This document shows positions 1 to 13,199 of a stretch of DNA of 64,000 nucleotides, piece after piece. The position numbers were made by a program, and so were the translations under genes. This DNA comes from Aulostomus chinensis (lineage: Eukaryota; Chordata; Actinopteri; Syngnathiformes; Aulostomidae), in assembly GCA_037954235.1 (NCBI GenBank), contig JBBMOA010000013.1:10328001-10392000 (forward strand), in the 5' to 3' direction. The notes beneath the pieces were generated by a model. The model was not told where the DNA came from. It worked only from the letters and a program-made list of their open reading frames with translations, and ran no database searches. Each line of letters starts with the position of its first letter. Positions within the stretch are counted from its first letter, which is position 1.

Positions 1-3000
1 GCACGCCTCAGAGCCTGAGCACCCAGTGCATGCTGGAGCTGGATGACTATGTTCATATAATGTCTGTGCATCCTGATGTACATCTACAGCTGCAAGAAGG
101 AACATATGCAGGACTGATCAGCCAGAGTGGGCACTGGAAATATGCAACCATGATTTATGCGTACACCCAGTCTCCCACAGCAATGTCTCTCTTACGTCAT
201 TGTTTCCTTCACAATGCTGGCAACACAACTAGAACCAACCGCCCCACCTGATAAGTGTTCAGCCTCTGGTTAAAATAATGACACTCCCTCATAGATGTGT
301 GTGTATGTGTTAGAGAGTGACTAGGCAAAGGAAGGCTGTTGTTTTTCATCCTGAGCAACAGTGATCCCATCAGGTGTGAATGAGAGATAAAGGGAACCAA
401 TGCCAGCCTGTGCCAACTCCTACTGGAAACACATTTGTCTACAGTGCTAACCTTCAAAAAACAAAAAAACAAAACTGGCTCGTTAGAATATCTTTTGCTT
501 CCAAAAGAGGAAATGTTTGTCCTAATGTACTTAAATTAATTAATGAAACACTTATTCAATGTGTGGAGTGGCAAAAAGCCACATCTTTGCAGGGAATCCA
601 CAAATGCAATCGGCTCAGGAGCTTAAGACTTACATAACTATCTAATTGTGTGTATTCAAACCCATTCAACACCACCAAGTCTCTCCATCTAAACCCATTA
701 TAGCATTCTTCAACAGTGCACCATCCTTTCCCATGCTGAGATGGTTAAGTCATTCTTATAATGATAGCCACTGAGCTACAGGTATAATCCAATGACTGAA
801 TCACTGCCTATTGCCGGAGAGAATACAGCCTCCAGCAGACAGGTGATAAGAACAGGAGTGGGGTCAGAGAGGCAGACAGCATCCCGGGGGACTGATGCTA
901 CTATTTCTGCCCCTGAACTGACAGCCGTGGGGAAGAATACGCTGGGAGTTCAGTCACAAGGGATGCTGGGAGATTGGTGGCGATGAGGAGTGAGGAGGAG
1001 TAACAACAATCAAAGAGAGGCAATGCAAATAACACAGGGGTTAAAAAAAATAATAGGACAAATGTGCTGTTTAAGCATGACAGCTGATATAGTTTTTGAC
1101 TTTCACCTCCTTTCTTATTCCAAGAATGAACAATCTTATTCTTGACAGCTATGACGCATTATTCTGGACATAAAGACAGCTGGCAGCCATACCTCTGCAG
1201 AAACCTTGCTCATGAATTTTCAAATTAATTTGACTATTTGTGAGCCCAAAACTAAATCTCCCTGAATGTAACTCAGTTGAGAGTCGGTTGACTGAATTAA
1301 TAACATCTTCATTTGCAACAGTTAAAACTCCAACTCCAACTAATTGTCTTGTAATTAAAATACCAGAGGTTTATTCAGAAATCAGACAACCTGCCTTCCG
1401 TTTTCATTGCACCAGATGTGGAATTACTCATTTAACCCACTTGTTTGTTTTTATAATGGTGATTGATTTAGCTGTGAGTGCGAAGTTTAAATAATAAAGC
1501 AAGAAATCTCTGTCTGTATTCATATGACCCGATCGTCTCAACAACTGCTCATCCAGTCAACATCAAAGTTGCCATGAGCCTTGAGGAAGAGCCACGTCTG
1601 AGATAACAGGCTCAAACAGGTGCCCTGACTGACCAGAGGAAGCCCTGGTGCGGTGACGAGAACTCATACGATCATCATGGCTTCCCACCACCAAACACAA
1701 CCAATTGTGTCTATGCAATCAAGCTGGAGGGAATACCAGGAATCAAACTACTGGCTCCCACATTGATAGGCAACATAACTGGAACATTAAGCTACACAGC
1801 TGCACATCCCTCTCATCTAAAGTGGCCAATGATCAGATCTTTCCTGTTGTTTGCCATCCCCGCTCTTCCTGCATCACCCTTCGCTTCAGACAAAACCTTG
1901 TAGAGGAGCATTCATCAATGTCCAGAGGAATCACAAACACTCAGCCAGTGTACAGAGAGAGAGAAGGGTCAGATCACCACTGACAGTCTAAATGATCACT
2001 CAATCCAGTCAAGGTCACGGGGACCTGGAGCAACCTGGGGGATGCAACAGCCATGCTTTGTGCTTTTTAAGTTATACTTGATGCAATTCAAATAAAATGA
2101 AGTGTTAGAGTGCACCAATAAACTGGATAATATTTCCTAATTACTAATTGTACAATGACTTGTTGATAAAGGCTGGCTGCAAAGCTCTACAGGAATCTGT
2201 GTTTCCCAGCATCTCTGCCTGCCGTTTTAGAGCGTGTGTTATTGAACCGAGGAATCTGGCAGAGTGATAAATGGTGTTTGCCTCAGGTTTGGAGTGTCCA
2301 CCAGATGAGACAGAAGTGTGTGAGTCTGCTGCGCTTCCAGATATTGATACAAAACGTTTGCTCTCTTTTTTTTTATTTTCAGGACTAGTGAACGTTAACA
2401 CACAGTTCTTTTAATTATGTTCTCCATCTTTGTTAACATGCTCAGAATTCCTAACTGGCCCAAAAGACAGATAAGGATGCAACCCTCATTCAAATTTGAC
2501 CTCACAGTGAAATTAGAGTGCAACCTGGGGAATTTTGAACAGCTATGAGAAGTGGATGTAACCACTGCGACATCGCCCATCTTGGCTACCGGAGTCGACC
2601 GCATGTATGGGGGGTTGGAGCTGTACAGGAGTGACTGGGGCATTCGATTGAGACACATAGAACAATTATTTTTCCGTAGAAAAAGTCATGACATGTAAGT
2701 GTTCATCTGACGAAAACCCTGAACACATCGGTACAACCGAAATTAGAATTGTCAAAGTTGAATTAAAACACCTTAATAATAAACACAAGGATCTAATTAC
2801 TCCCAACACGTACATTTCCAATTAGCATCAAATTGACCTGGTGCTCCATGCAAGGAGACAAATGTTAGGATCTCATTTGATGGAGGTGCCCATTTTGCTT
2901 AATCTAATCTTCGACTTTGATTTCATGCTCAACAGTGTCATCAATACGACACAGAAGTTAACCTGGTAAAAATATCTGACTGTGATCAGCTGTGAAAGGG

Positions 3001-4059
3001 GCAAACCATCCCCTACCTTTGGGGGGGCAGAGATAGATCGGTGAATGAATCAATTCTCTTCATATACCGGGACATCAGGAGTCCTCCAGTTGTATGGCCT
3101 GGCATGTAAACTCCCCGACAGATTGCCTTCCGCGGTAGCAATACGTCAATCCTGAAGTAGCAGCTAAAATGAGCAGCCTAAAATATATACTGCTTTACTG
3201 TGTACGCTACTCTAAATAAGACCATCGACAATCAAATTAGCATCACGCTGTATTGTGGCAAACCTATGATCGAGACCCTAAACTCACCAGGAAGAGTCTC
3301 ACTGAGAAGAATCAAGTGAAAAGTAGGTACTCTTTCGGATTTCTTTTTAAAAATCCCTGCTGGCCCTTAGAAAGAAGGCAGGTTTTGAGGCACAGTCTAG
3401 TGGGAACCATGAATCTGAAAAAGTTAGTGCCAATCCATCAAGTACTCGCCATATTTCACTGGATATGTAAAAATCTGACAACTTGGTGCTGCTACAAGTC
3501 AGAGGACGAGCAGGATGGATGGGGTTGAGGTGAGGACATACTTTTGAAAAAGAGTCTTTCGGCACACCGCGAGGAAAGTTTGACATCTTTCATTGCATTT
3601 CCTCTTACACTTTGACTATAACTTTAGTAGGACGATTTGAGTTCTTGGAGAGTTGTGTGTCAAGCCCAGGGCAGCTGACTCTGTCTGTCAGATCACTCAA
3701 TAATCAATGTTCACTCAATCAATTTTATAGCAGAACCACAACGACACGATCACAGACGGCAAAGCCCCGTCTCATCTCTGACACAGCACGCTGCTGTGTT
3801 TCTCATTCATCTAACACACTCCAGCAGTCTCACTGGTCCGTCCTGTCATAGAAACTTTATTTCTCATCCAGACAAAACACGGGGGAGTTCACCTTTTACA
3901 AAGCTGATTGAAATTTGATTAAATTTAAACAAATTTGCAATTAATAATAAATTAGCGGTGAGGGCAATTAGGTAAACAAACCTTTGATCACATTACTGCT
4001 CAGGGAGGTGATGGCGTTTGTCTGTCAGCTGGATTACCTATGAAAACAGAACATGAACT

Positions 4060-4640
4060 AAACCTTCAAGGCAGATTTTCACAAAACTTGGTGGAGGGGT
4101 GTTGGGCTAAGCAAGCATCAATCGAATTTTGGGGCAACAGGAAGTGTTTTTTGATACTTTGATGTACCATGATCCCTCTACCTTCATAACCTGGTGATGA
4201 TTTATTGTGAATTGTTACAATGTCAAGGTGACAAATTCCGCCATACAACACAAAGCTGTAGGACCTGGACTCCGCATCGTCGTATTTTTCCTAAACTTCA
4301 CATGTTTGATGAGTGTCCTGACTTAAATGTCTAAAAGCTGAATATGAGTGATGGCGCCACCCAGTGAATGCAGGAAGTGACATTTGCACCTCAGTGCACG
4401 ACTAAGTCTGCCCCTTCATACAAAATCCAAATATGATCCAGTTTCACCACATTCTAATTAAGATCCTGAGCACAAAAGTCCCAGGGGCCAAAAGTTTTCC
4501 TTGGTGGAGGTATGCACCCTCTCAGTGCTTTCTAGCTCACTTGCACAGGACGGTTCCCATAGTGAAGGTTTGGCAAGGAAGAACCCATTACTTCTGGGGG
4601 GAGATCTGTTATTGTAGCAAATAAAAAAGCATTTTTTCAC
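4060..4640. repeat. interspersed repeat fragments of a fish-type family
   Basis: The block at 4414-4453 recurs with few changes at 15701-15740, both preceded by a gene-poor CCACCYAGTG motif. The block starting CCTTGGTGGAGG at 4499 recurs at 55907. Phrases such as AAGGAAGAACCCATTAC (4575-4591) are typical of abundant teleost repeats in my recollection. The family name is not known to me. Confidence 0.5.
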
Positions 4641-5007
4641 ATTAGCTTTGGTTGCATTATCCTCTAGTTCGATTTCATGAAATACAGGGGGAAAAAAAAT
4701 TTAAATCTGAGAAAGTAAAAGGGGAATGTGGTGTTCCCAGCAGGCTGTGCTACATTTTTCTTTTCCTCTGACATGTTTTGTCTCAGGAACTCTTTGTACA
4801 GAGCACCAGAGGTGTCAGTGCCGCGAGTGATGTATGACCCAGCAGATCTCCTCAAGTCCCTGAGCACAATGATCGGTGTATTGATCAACACGTGTTTTAT
4901 CACTCCCCTACACCATGCGGGGTCATTATAACCATATATTGGTGTGTGTGTGCGTAAACATAAGTCCATCCACCAGAAACTAACTACCCACAGTCCTGCC
5001 TTGTCTG

Positions 5008-5008
<1 letters not shown>

Positions 5009-5086
<78 letters not shown>
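5009..5086. repeat. (CA)n microsatellite
   Basis: About 78 bp of uninterrupted CA dinucleotide. Confidence 0.98.
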
Positions 5087-5090
<4 letters not shown>

Positions 5091-5289
5091 GGCCATGAGA
5101 GATAGAAGGCCCAGAAGATGAAGACAGACACTCAGCGCTGTGTGTAATTACTGTGTGTGTGTCCATGGCCTCTGGGCTATCACACCCAATGCAGCGGAAA
5201 ACACTGCACACGCCACAGTTTAACAGGCCCATTCATGTCCAAGCCTTAGAAGAGCAGAGGGGCTGAGGGCAGGGGGGACATATGTTTGA

Positions 5290-5340
5290 TGGGAGAGGAG
5301 AGGTGAGGAGAGGAGAGGAGAGGAGAGGAGAAGAGAGGAG
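5290..5340. repeat. AGGAG pentanucleotide array
   Basis: About ten imperfect copies of a purine-only five-base unit; strand-asymmetric (all purine on +). Confidence 0.9.
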
Positions 5341-5589
5341 ATGTGTATTCCTGCCTACAGCCAGAGAACACACCAATGTTCCACCACCATCTGCCTGCTG
5401 TCACAATTGGGTTCACACACTCACACGCCAACCATACACCACAGGTTGACATGTCACTGACGTGTGTTTTGAGTGCATTCCTGCCTGAGCACACACCTGT
5501 CACGACTCCTCCCCTGTGCATCAGCTGAGAAAAGCATTTTAAGAATTCTGCTCATTTTCTAAGAAAACAAAGAAGTGCAACACCACTCC

Positions 5590-5591
<2 letters not shown>

Positions 5592-5630
<39 letters not shown>
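5592..5630. repeat. (CA)n microsatellite
   Basis: About 39 bp of CA dinucleotide. Confidence 0.97.
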
Positions 5631-5632
<2 letters not shown>

Positions 5633-6419
5633 TACACGCAAGACATCAGGCAAGGCTCGGTACCAGAGGGTTAAGAGCTCTGGATGAATAATGTAGAACC
5701 TCACAATGCCAGGGTGGATTATGCATGATGGACCAGGTTCCTCCTGTAGACACAGGGGACAGGGAGCACCTGACGCCTTATAGACTTCTTCTAAAAGTCC
5801 TCTCTGCTTTGCGTGAATCAACCGGTGTACAAATGCAACACCACAACAACAACAAGGTTCACATGCGCACACAGCTGAGCCCTAGAGGGAAAGCACTGAT
5901 TCAGCTGACAGAGGATCAGGGTCAGCTGATCCAAGGTCAGCTCAGCATCATGGCAGCCCCCGGGATGGTCTAGGATAAGTATGACAGGGCCCCTCAGGCT
6001 GTCACTCTCATTTGTCATGTGCTGCATCACAGTCAAATAAACTCCAGGGGACCCACAGCGACCATGTTAAAGAGGTGGCAGGTGGAGCTGCTGCTTGTGC
6101 TTCTATAACAGAGGTGCAACATATCAGTAAAGTTCTTATTATTGGTAGACAATTAAAAAATAGTGACAGTTGGGAGCCCCAAGCAACAGCTATTTTGGAG
6201 GATGTGGGTGAACTTTGACCCCCAGATATTTTTGTCCTTCAGTGGTGCATGTGCACGAGGTGGTCAAAATGTTAGACACACCTCTAAATATCAGGCAGAA
6301 CTCCATCACAAACATGTAGTTAGTTGAATACGTGCCTCTCCAACGCCTGTCAATCAAGGCAGAATGTCATTAGTTTAGTGAAGGCGTCAGTAAAGTGAGC
6401 GTGTATCCATCAGGCTGCT

Positions 6420-6980
6420 ATTGTTCCGCGGTTCTCAAATATAGGTATTGTCCGCGTCAAGTGGAGAGATAAAGCGCGCATGAATGGACTTACCACTGGA
6501 ACTCATGATGCCCACCGAGGTCTTATCTCAAACAAGGCGGATTCGTGGAAAATAATCCCATACAAGCGGAGCCAAATCTTCAAAGAGCAGTTTCTACTCC
6601 CTCCGAATTAAAGAAAAAATACATAAATGAGTATCCAGTAAAGGCAAATGATGCTCTTCACTCTTCGTAACACTGCTGCTCCCAGTCCACATCTGAGAAT
6701 GTGCACTGACAAAAGGAGGCGAACAAAATTAAAATTAAAAAAAAAGATATAAAAAAAAATAAAGAAGAACGGAGCTGTTGTACGGTAGCGTCTGCTTTTT
6801 TGTTTTGTTTTGGTTTTTTTTTTTCCCTTTGCAGACGCCAGTAAAAACACAATGCTGCTCCGTCGGGTTCCACCTTCACATTTTCCCTCCCTGCTGACTC
6901 CCCGTGCCCTCCCTGGCGATGTGCTGCTGTCACCGCGCGACTCTCACGCGCCCGTCCACATAAACAGGGACAGGCGTTTC
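6420..6980. promoter_or_regulatory. CpG-rich patch, candidate promoter (divergent side of sh3tc2/ablim3)
   Basis: In an AT-rich setting this stretch has clusters of CG dinucleotides (for example near 6425-6482 and 6899-6980). It also contains a candidate start exon on the - strand and T/A homopolymer runs. It looks like the promoter and 5' UTR of a gene transcribed leftward. No TATA box or start site can be fixed. Confidence 0.4.
6494..6506 (-). CDS. candidate first coding exon (MSSS + donor), possibly ablim3
   Basis: On the - strand an ATG opens MSSS and one extra base, then a consensus donor GTAAG follows at 6493. It sits in a CpG-rich patch. In human, ABLIM3 lies beside SH3TC2 in this orientation and its protein begins MNTS, which is similar. 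No LIM-domain exon is visible to the left within the window, so the first intron would exceed 6 kb. The assignment rests on context and is weak. Confidence 0.28.
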
Positions 6981-8320
6981 CGCTATGGATTTTCACAATA
7001 ATGTACGCACCAAAAATAAACGATGAGTTGGCCTCATTATTTAAATAACTAACAATAATTTTGAAAAAAAATGTCTCAGTGAATATTGAATTTGCGACTA
7101 AATAGAGGCGTACAAAGTAATTCACATGAAGGTCTTTTTTTAATCTCACTAACTGGAAATGGCAAGCCACTTTCGATTCCCCCGTATTTTTTTTTAAAAT
7201 AATGAATATTTTAAAACAAACTCAGTTGCGGTTGCAGTTTGAGCTCAGTTTTTCAATTTTTAACACGCCTTTAAAAGTAAGTATACTCTATTACATTTTT
7301 TTTAATAGATTTGGAATAAGACTAAAATGAAAAAAAACAGTTTTACACAATAGCCTTTTTAGACTGAGGTTGTTGTTTTTTTCTCTTTTTTTTTTCTTTT
7401 AAATGAAATGTTCTCGTGACACCAATCCGTTTCCATAACAAATAGGCGAGCCCATGTGAGGTTTTTCCAGGCATTTAAAAGCCAAGCCTCTTTAGTAGCA
7501 TTCAAATTGAACAACCACTCCATTCTCCCATCGTCATCATCAACAGTGGACCAGAACGGTTCTGGATTTTGAACAAACACTCAATTGAATATGGATAATC
7601 TTAATAATGTTAATAACCTACAAAGGGCTTCATTCTTAATCTCACCACTGGCGCGTCAATCAAACAAGCAGAATTTTTTTTTTCGGCTACAAGTAACTTT
7701 TAATAGGGCAGAGGGAGAAATCAGCGAACAGTTCTTCATCCAAGAACACACCTGGAAAAATTGTAATCTTACTAAAAGGAAACAGCTTTAAGAAAGTTCT
7801 GGTAAAATGGATCGTGTTCATGATTGGTTGATGATTTTATTGTGAAGGTGTGCTGCTGATGCTCTGGCTACCTTGGGTGCACTTGACGGACCCGTCTATT
7901 CCCTGGATGGGGCGACGTCACTCTGAGCTGGTGAGAAAGCCTCGGGGACACACAGACATCACACACTGCAAAAAGTGTTTTGAGAAGTCATTAGTCTCAC
8001 TTTTCATTCATTGTGGCCACGAGGTGGAGGTCAGACTGAGATTCTGCTGGTTTTAATTAACTGAGGCATTACTTAAACATCATATTAACACTGGGCAAAA
8101 TAGTCTTTAACAACAAAAGCACTTGCAATATTTCCCCTCTTGTGCGGGATAAGCTTAAACTGTAATGACACCACCCTCCCTTGGAAAGTCTACGTCAGCA
8201 AATGAGTTAATTGGATTATTTACAGCGGGGTTGCTGAGGAAGCTGCCGACAGACAAGCTCCGCTGCTCTTCACTGTACAGTCGCCAGTTATGTCACAGCA
8301 CTTTGACTTTATGATCAACA

Positions 8321-8350
8321 GTAGCAGCAGCAGCAGCAGCGGCAGCAGCA
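8321..8350. repeat. CAG trinucleotide tract
   Basis: About nine CAG units with one CGG interruption; no reading frame with gene signature crosses it. Confidence 0.9.
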
Positions 8351-8782
8351 CATCTGTCATGCTGACTCAGTGCTCGCATTCCATAGGTCTGGTGGGATGA
8401 ACGTGGAAATACCTCCATCTAACGGCGAAACCCCCATCTGCTGCTCTCTCGACTGCAGGTGACGTCACATCACCCTTAAAACGACTGTGGACCGGAGCAA
8501 AATTGACCCATCGTGAAAAAAAATTATATGATTAGTGTAAAAATAAATACATATATGATAATGATCATATTTGTAACAATAAAATTAATAACAGAATAGC
8601 ATGTTCAGAAATAAGAGTGACCAGAAAAAGAAAAAAAAAGATCAATTTAAAAATATTATTTTATTTACTCTTTCGTGTATGTATGCATGTGACATTTGAA
8701 GCATCTAAATAAGTACCATTTATAAAATGGAAATAGTTGAGGTGAGCTGTTTTCTTATCAGTAATTTCTCATATCGGTAAAT

Positions 8783-8783
<1 letters not shown>

Positions 8784-8851
<68 letters not shown>

Positions 8852-8852
8852 C

Positions 8853-8907
<55 letters not shown>

Positions 8908-8908
8908 C

Positions 8909-8965
<57 letters not shown>
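8784..8965. repeat. (GATA)n microsatellite, ~182 bp
   Basis: Tetranucleotide GATA array with single-base interruptions (GACA units near 8850 and 8907). The spurious reading frames across it encode only SIYL repeats. Confidence 0.98.
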
Positions 8966-10559
8966 CAGTAGATGGATAGAGACATTTACATGCCCAAAAA
9001 GGTGTAGTAAGAAGTGTAAAGTTACTGACTTCTACCCCTTCCCCACTGATCATAACTTTTTGTAGTTTTCATGCGATTATAGGCATATATTTGCACTCAA
9101 TATAATTTATATATAGGTTCAAAGACCATCAAATTACTATCATTTCACCAAACGTGTGCATTTTTTTAATGAACTGTCCTGCTGCCTTGTCCCATGTCCT
9201 GAGGAAGCGTTGGTTCTGAGGCTTGAAGGAAGCTGGACAATGGGGGGATGTGAGCGGCGCCAAGCTCTCTCTCTCCCTCTCTCTCTCTCTGCTGTCCTTC
9301 TGTGGAGTTCCTGGGCTATAATTTCTTTGTCTTATTCTCATTTTGGCTGCAGGAGCTTTGAAAATCTGAATGTATAAATTCATTTCGTTGTCTACACACA
9401 GCCATGATGAGCTGGTAGCCTCAGTTTGAATCCCTCGCTAGGGCTCCAGGTTGTGTTTTCTACGTGGAAGTGAATCAGTTCTGTGACTGAAGCAGAACAT
9501 GAAGAGATTTTTACATGTTTCCAACCTGGTCCAGACCACAGCTGATTAAGATGAGTAATGATTTACTTCATCTATATGTCTCAGTTGCTGTGACAGTGTG
9601 TGGGTTGTTGGGTGCCCTGTGGTGCTGGGTGCTGATCCTGTGTCAATCCTTTGCTGTGCTTTTGTCCTCCGAACTGATGGGGCAGAAAAAACAGGAAGTT
9701 GGCTTTCCTGTGCAGTGAAGGCAGCAGGCAGGAGGCCACCAGGTCAGCACAGCAGTGTCACTGTCTGCAAATGTGTCACTGACCCCCTGATTGACATGAA
9801 AGACAAACATCCCCCCCCGATGTGTGTTATTGTTGGATGACTGTGTGTGTCGTTGACAGTGGCCTACCACTTTGGTGGTGACAGCTTCATAATATTTGTC
9901 TTTGACATCAGCAGAATTAAACACTGAGTTCTGTTTTTGTTTTTTGGAGCACGTTATGGAGTCCTGATCATGCTGCAGTCACCTAATCAACCTCTGTGTT
10001 GAGTGTTGATCAGCTCATGTGTCCATTATGTCCATTATCGCTGGCAGCGATCAGTGGTACACTGTATGTTTCACTAACTCTCACAATCCTTGCCATTTAT
10101 CCAACTATACAGCCAGGGGGAAGGTACACACACTAACCCATCCCGTAACGCCATGCCTCCATCCCCACCCCTACTACTTCATTTCTAATTTGTTGCTATT
10201 CTATGCACATTCTTTTACTCTCTCTCTCTTTGCCTCACACACTCATTTGCACACCGAGCAGAATAAATGGCCTGTGTCCTGCAGTCTTGCATAGCCAATT
10301 GCATGATCACATGTGCAGTGCGGGGCTGTTTTTCTGTGTTCAGGGTGACTTTGTCTTGGTGCACTGGGGGCTGGGGGGAGACACAATCAGTTCCAGAGTT
10401 TATATTTAACCAGGCTGGCAAAAAAAAAAAAAACATACAAGAAATCAAAGCACCATTGGCCTGGGGATTATTGTCCCCCTCATGCAGATAGAGATGGACA
10501 TGACCCAGAAAGTGAAAGAGTGTTATAGATAAGGAGAGGTCAGTACAGGAGGAAGTATG

Positions 10560-10790
10560 TGCACGCTCAAAAATAGAGGTACCAGCATGTACCTAAAAGG
10601 GTGCAAATGCTTGTCGCTGGAAGGACGGGGGTGCCCTTGTGTACCCTTTTCTGTTTGTCAAAAGGTGCACTTCTGGCCTCTTGAAGATAAATATTGTATT
10701 CTTGAGATAGCAAAAGTACCTTGTGGAGAGCTCTTTAAAAGTACCTGCAAGTACAGAGGTATCCACAGCTCCATTTTTTGATTGAGTGGG
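10560..10790. repeat. GTACC-rich interspersed repeat
   Basis: Several GTACC/GGTAC motifs occur with AAAGG spacers (near 10577, 10588, 10639, 10708, 10740). The internal pattern resembles a degenerate, internally repeated fish element. Confidence 0.45.
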
Positions 10791-10858
10791 CGTATGTTGC
10801 CTTTTTGCATTGCATGATAATAATACATCAATTCATTATCACCAGAGGAAAGCAGGCA

Positions 10859-10892
<34 letters not shown>

Positions 10893-10920
10893 GTATCAGT
10901 GTTTGTGTCAGTGTTTGTGT
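10859..10920. repeat. (GT)n-rich tract
   Basis: GT dinucleotide array followed by degenerate TTTGTGTCAGTG units. Confidence 0.9.
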
Positions 10921-11246
10921 GTTTTGTTGTTGTAATTAAAGGGCAGGACTATACAAAGGCTCTTTGGAATGTTGACAAGTGAGTCCTCAGGTATGAGCTG
11001 AACTATAATACAAACCAGTCGACTGTGTCTTCACCTTCTGACTTTGGCTCAACAAACTGGTGCAACTGGTGTTGTAGAATGAGGAAATACAGTGTGTGCA
11101 TTGTGGCACTAAATGGGAAGTTTAATCAAATGATTGCAAGGAATTAACATCTTTTTAAGGTTATGAAATTACTTCAATCATGACCTACGTCTACAATTTC
11201 AATCTTCATGTAGGCTGATTCTTGCATGAGGAGGGAGTGTGAGTGA

Positions 11247-11250
<4 letters not shown>

Positions 11251-11325
<75 letters not shown>
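11251..11325. repeat. (GT)n microsatellite
   Basis: About 75 bp of uninterrupted GT. Confidence 0.98.
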
Positions 11326-11328
<3 letters not shown>

Positions 11329-13199
11329 AGGAAGGGGTGAGAGAGGAAAAAAGAGAGAGGGAGGCTGCACCCTTGTCCCAAAGAAATTATGGTGGGAGGA
11401 GTTAAAGCAAAAAAGAGCCTTCCTCAGTCAGTGACATGCTGTGTGAGACAGCCTCTGTTGCTTTCAGAGAGTACACACTCAGACTAAAACACAAACACTA
11501 ACTTTCTCTTTGGAATGACAGTGAAGACTGACAGCAGCTGTCATGACATGGTGAGACAGCACACACAGGCCAACGCACACGTTCTGCCGCGCACATGAGG
11601 AATGAATTGAAAGGGGAGAGCTGGCAGCAGCAGAGAGGTAAGAGTTGCCATTTTTCTGCTTTCAGAGTGCTTCTAAAGTCTTGATGTGTGTCATAACGCT
11701 CACTCTGGTGAATTGCTTTAACTCTGCTGTACTTTGTACTGGTCACATAACCATAAAGTTACTCTGGTAAAGCCTTAAAGAGCAGTGAAATGTGTGTAGA
11801 TTGGTAGAGGAAGCAAATGCTGAACAAATACGTTCACTCTACATCTCATTTTGAATCAAATCAAACCAAAAAGCCTGACTCGCAGTTCTACGGTGTTTGT
11901 TTGCAGAACAAATGCTGCTATGGGAAGAGTGTGGGAATCTCCCTGCAGGGAGCTCAGTCCTGGACACACAGGCATGAGAGAAGGCTAACAGGGGGGCTCA
12001 TCTAAACTTAGAGCCCCTAACTCCTGTCTCATATTACCCTACCAAATCACAAACACCTCAAATGACCCCAAGCTCATATGTTTCTTATTAAGTTATTGTC
12101 GTGAAATGTACGCTTGGCTTCAGTCTATGTGGATTAAAGTAGTTGAGAGCCTGTGAGCTTGTGAATGTCAGTAAAGGTAACTCTGATTGTCTTTTATCGT
12201 GTGTATTGTTTGTATGAGGCTTCAATGAAGCTGTGCAGTCAGTCAAAAGAGGAAGAATTTTGATGCTCCAGCTGGCAGGAAACAGCACCCACAGGTGATC
12301 CAGAGGCTTGCACAGTTTGAATCTGTGTATGGTAGAAATGCTAACAGGTCTTTCCTTGCGAGTTCAAGTCAAGGTTGTCAGAAGTCACGTCTCACTCTTT
12401 ATTTGCTTCTCTCTCCAGTTTCGTTTTTTGTTGTTGTTCTTTCTTTCAGTTTTTGTGTCAAAGTCAGGCAGAATGATTTGGCACAGCAATGTGGATGAGA
12501 AGGATAAAATATAGCAGTAGAAAAAACTCATCTTTAAAAGATATTCAGAAACTGAATCAAGTTAATGTCCCACAAAGCCAGGAGCAAGCTAACATGTTAC
12601 TGATGCAACGCAGCTAAGACTAAACAAGTGTGCTGGCACTGGCGCCCGGGAAGTGCAGTAGTCTGTTATGTAGTCTATCAATGGAGGGGCTGCTCGTTCA
12701 GTTCCCTGTGTTGAATCAGCAAGGTTGGGCATCCGCGCAGACACACTGTCTGTTTGTCGGATACTGAATGAGAAAATGTGTCAGTCTGCACGCCTGCTTA
12801 GAGGCGGGGGAAACTTGGTGGAACGGGGGGATGAAAACTCCTTGCCATAAGGTGAAAAGATGCAGCTGACAGCTTCACATCCAACAGAGGAATCATGTTG
12901 AAGCATATTAGCTGCAGAGGGATGTGGAGCAACAACCAGGACAGCTCAAGAGGGCTGAATAACATTATCAAGGGACTGCTAATGCTGAAATTTGAAACAG
13001 TCAATCCAACATTCTTTATGCTAACATGAAAAGATGTTGCGTGTTCCAGTTCTTAAAGGTTTTACAGCAAGAGTTAGGACTGCAGCTGTGGCAATTCTGT
13101 GGCTGCACTCACTAGACTCAAGTTTAAGAGTACACATGGCAGGAGGAAATGACATTGAGCTCGTCAGGTAGTTCCTTAATGAATAAATACAGATTGTTG

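Larger units (their letters stand above)
1..6419. other. intergenic or first-intron DNA, no gene seen
   Basis: I see no conserved protein signature on either strand. The stretch holds (CA)n arrays at 5009-5086 and 5592-5630, an AGGAG array near 5290-5340, and dispersed-repeat fragments at 4060-4640. The part 2690-3000 is AT-rich and homeobox-site-like but carries no direct evidence of function. If ablim3 begins near 6.5 kb this would be its first intron. Confidence 0.55.

Noticed and set aside
4664..5131. 155-residue frame with a long VC repeat
   Set aside because: Caused by a (CA)n microsatellite; no conserved sequence on either side.
8758..9053. Frames rich in SIYL
   Set aside because: Translation of the GATA array.
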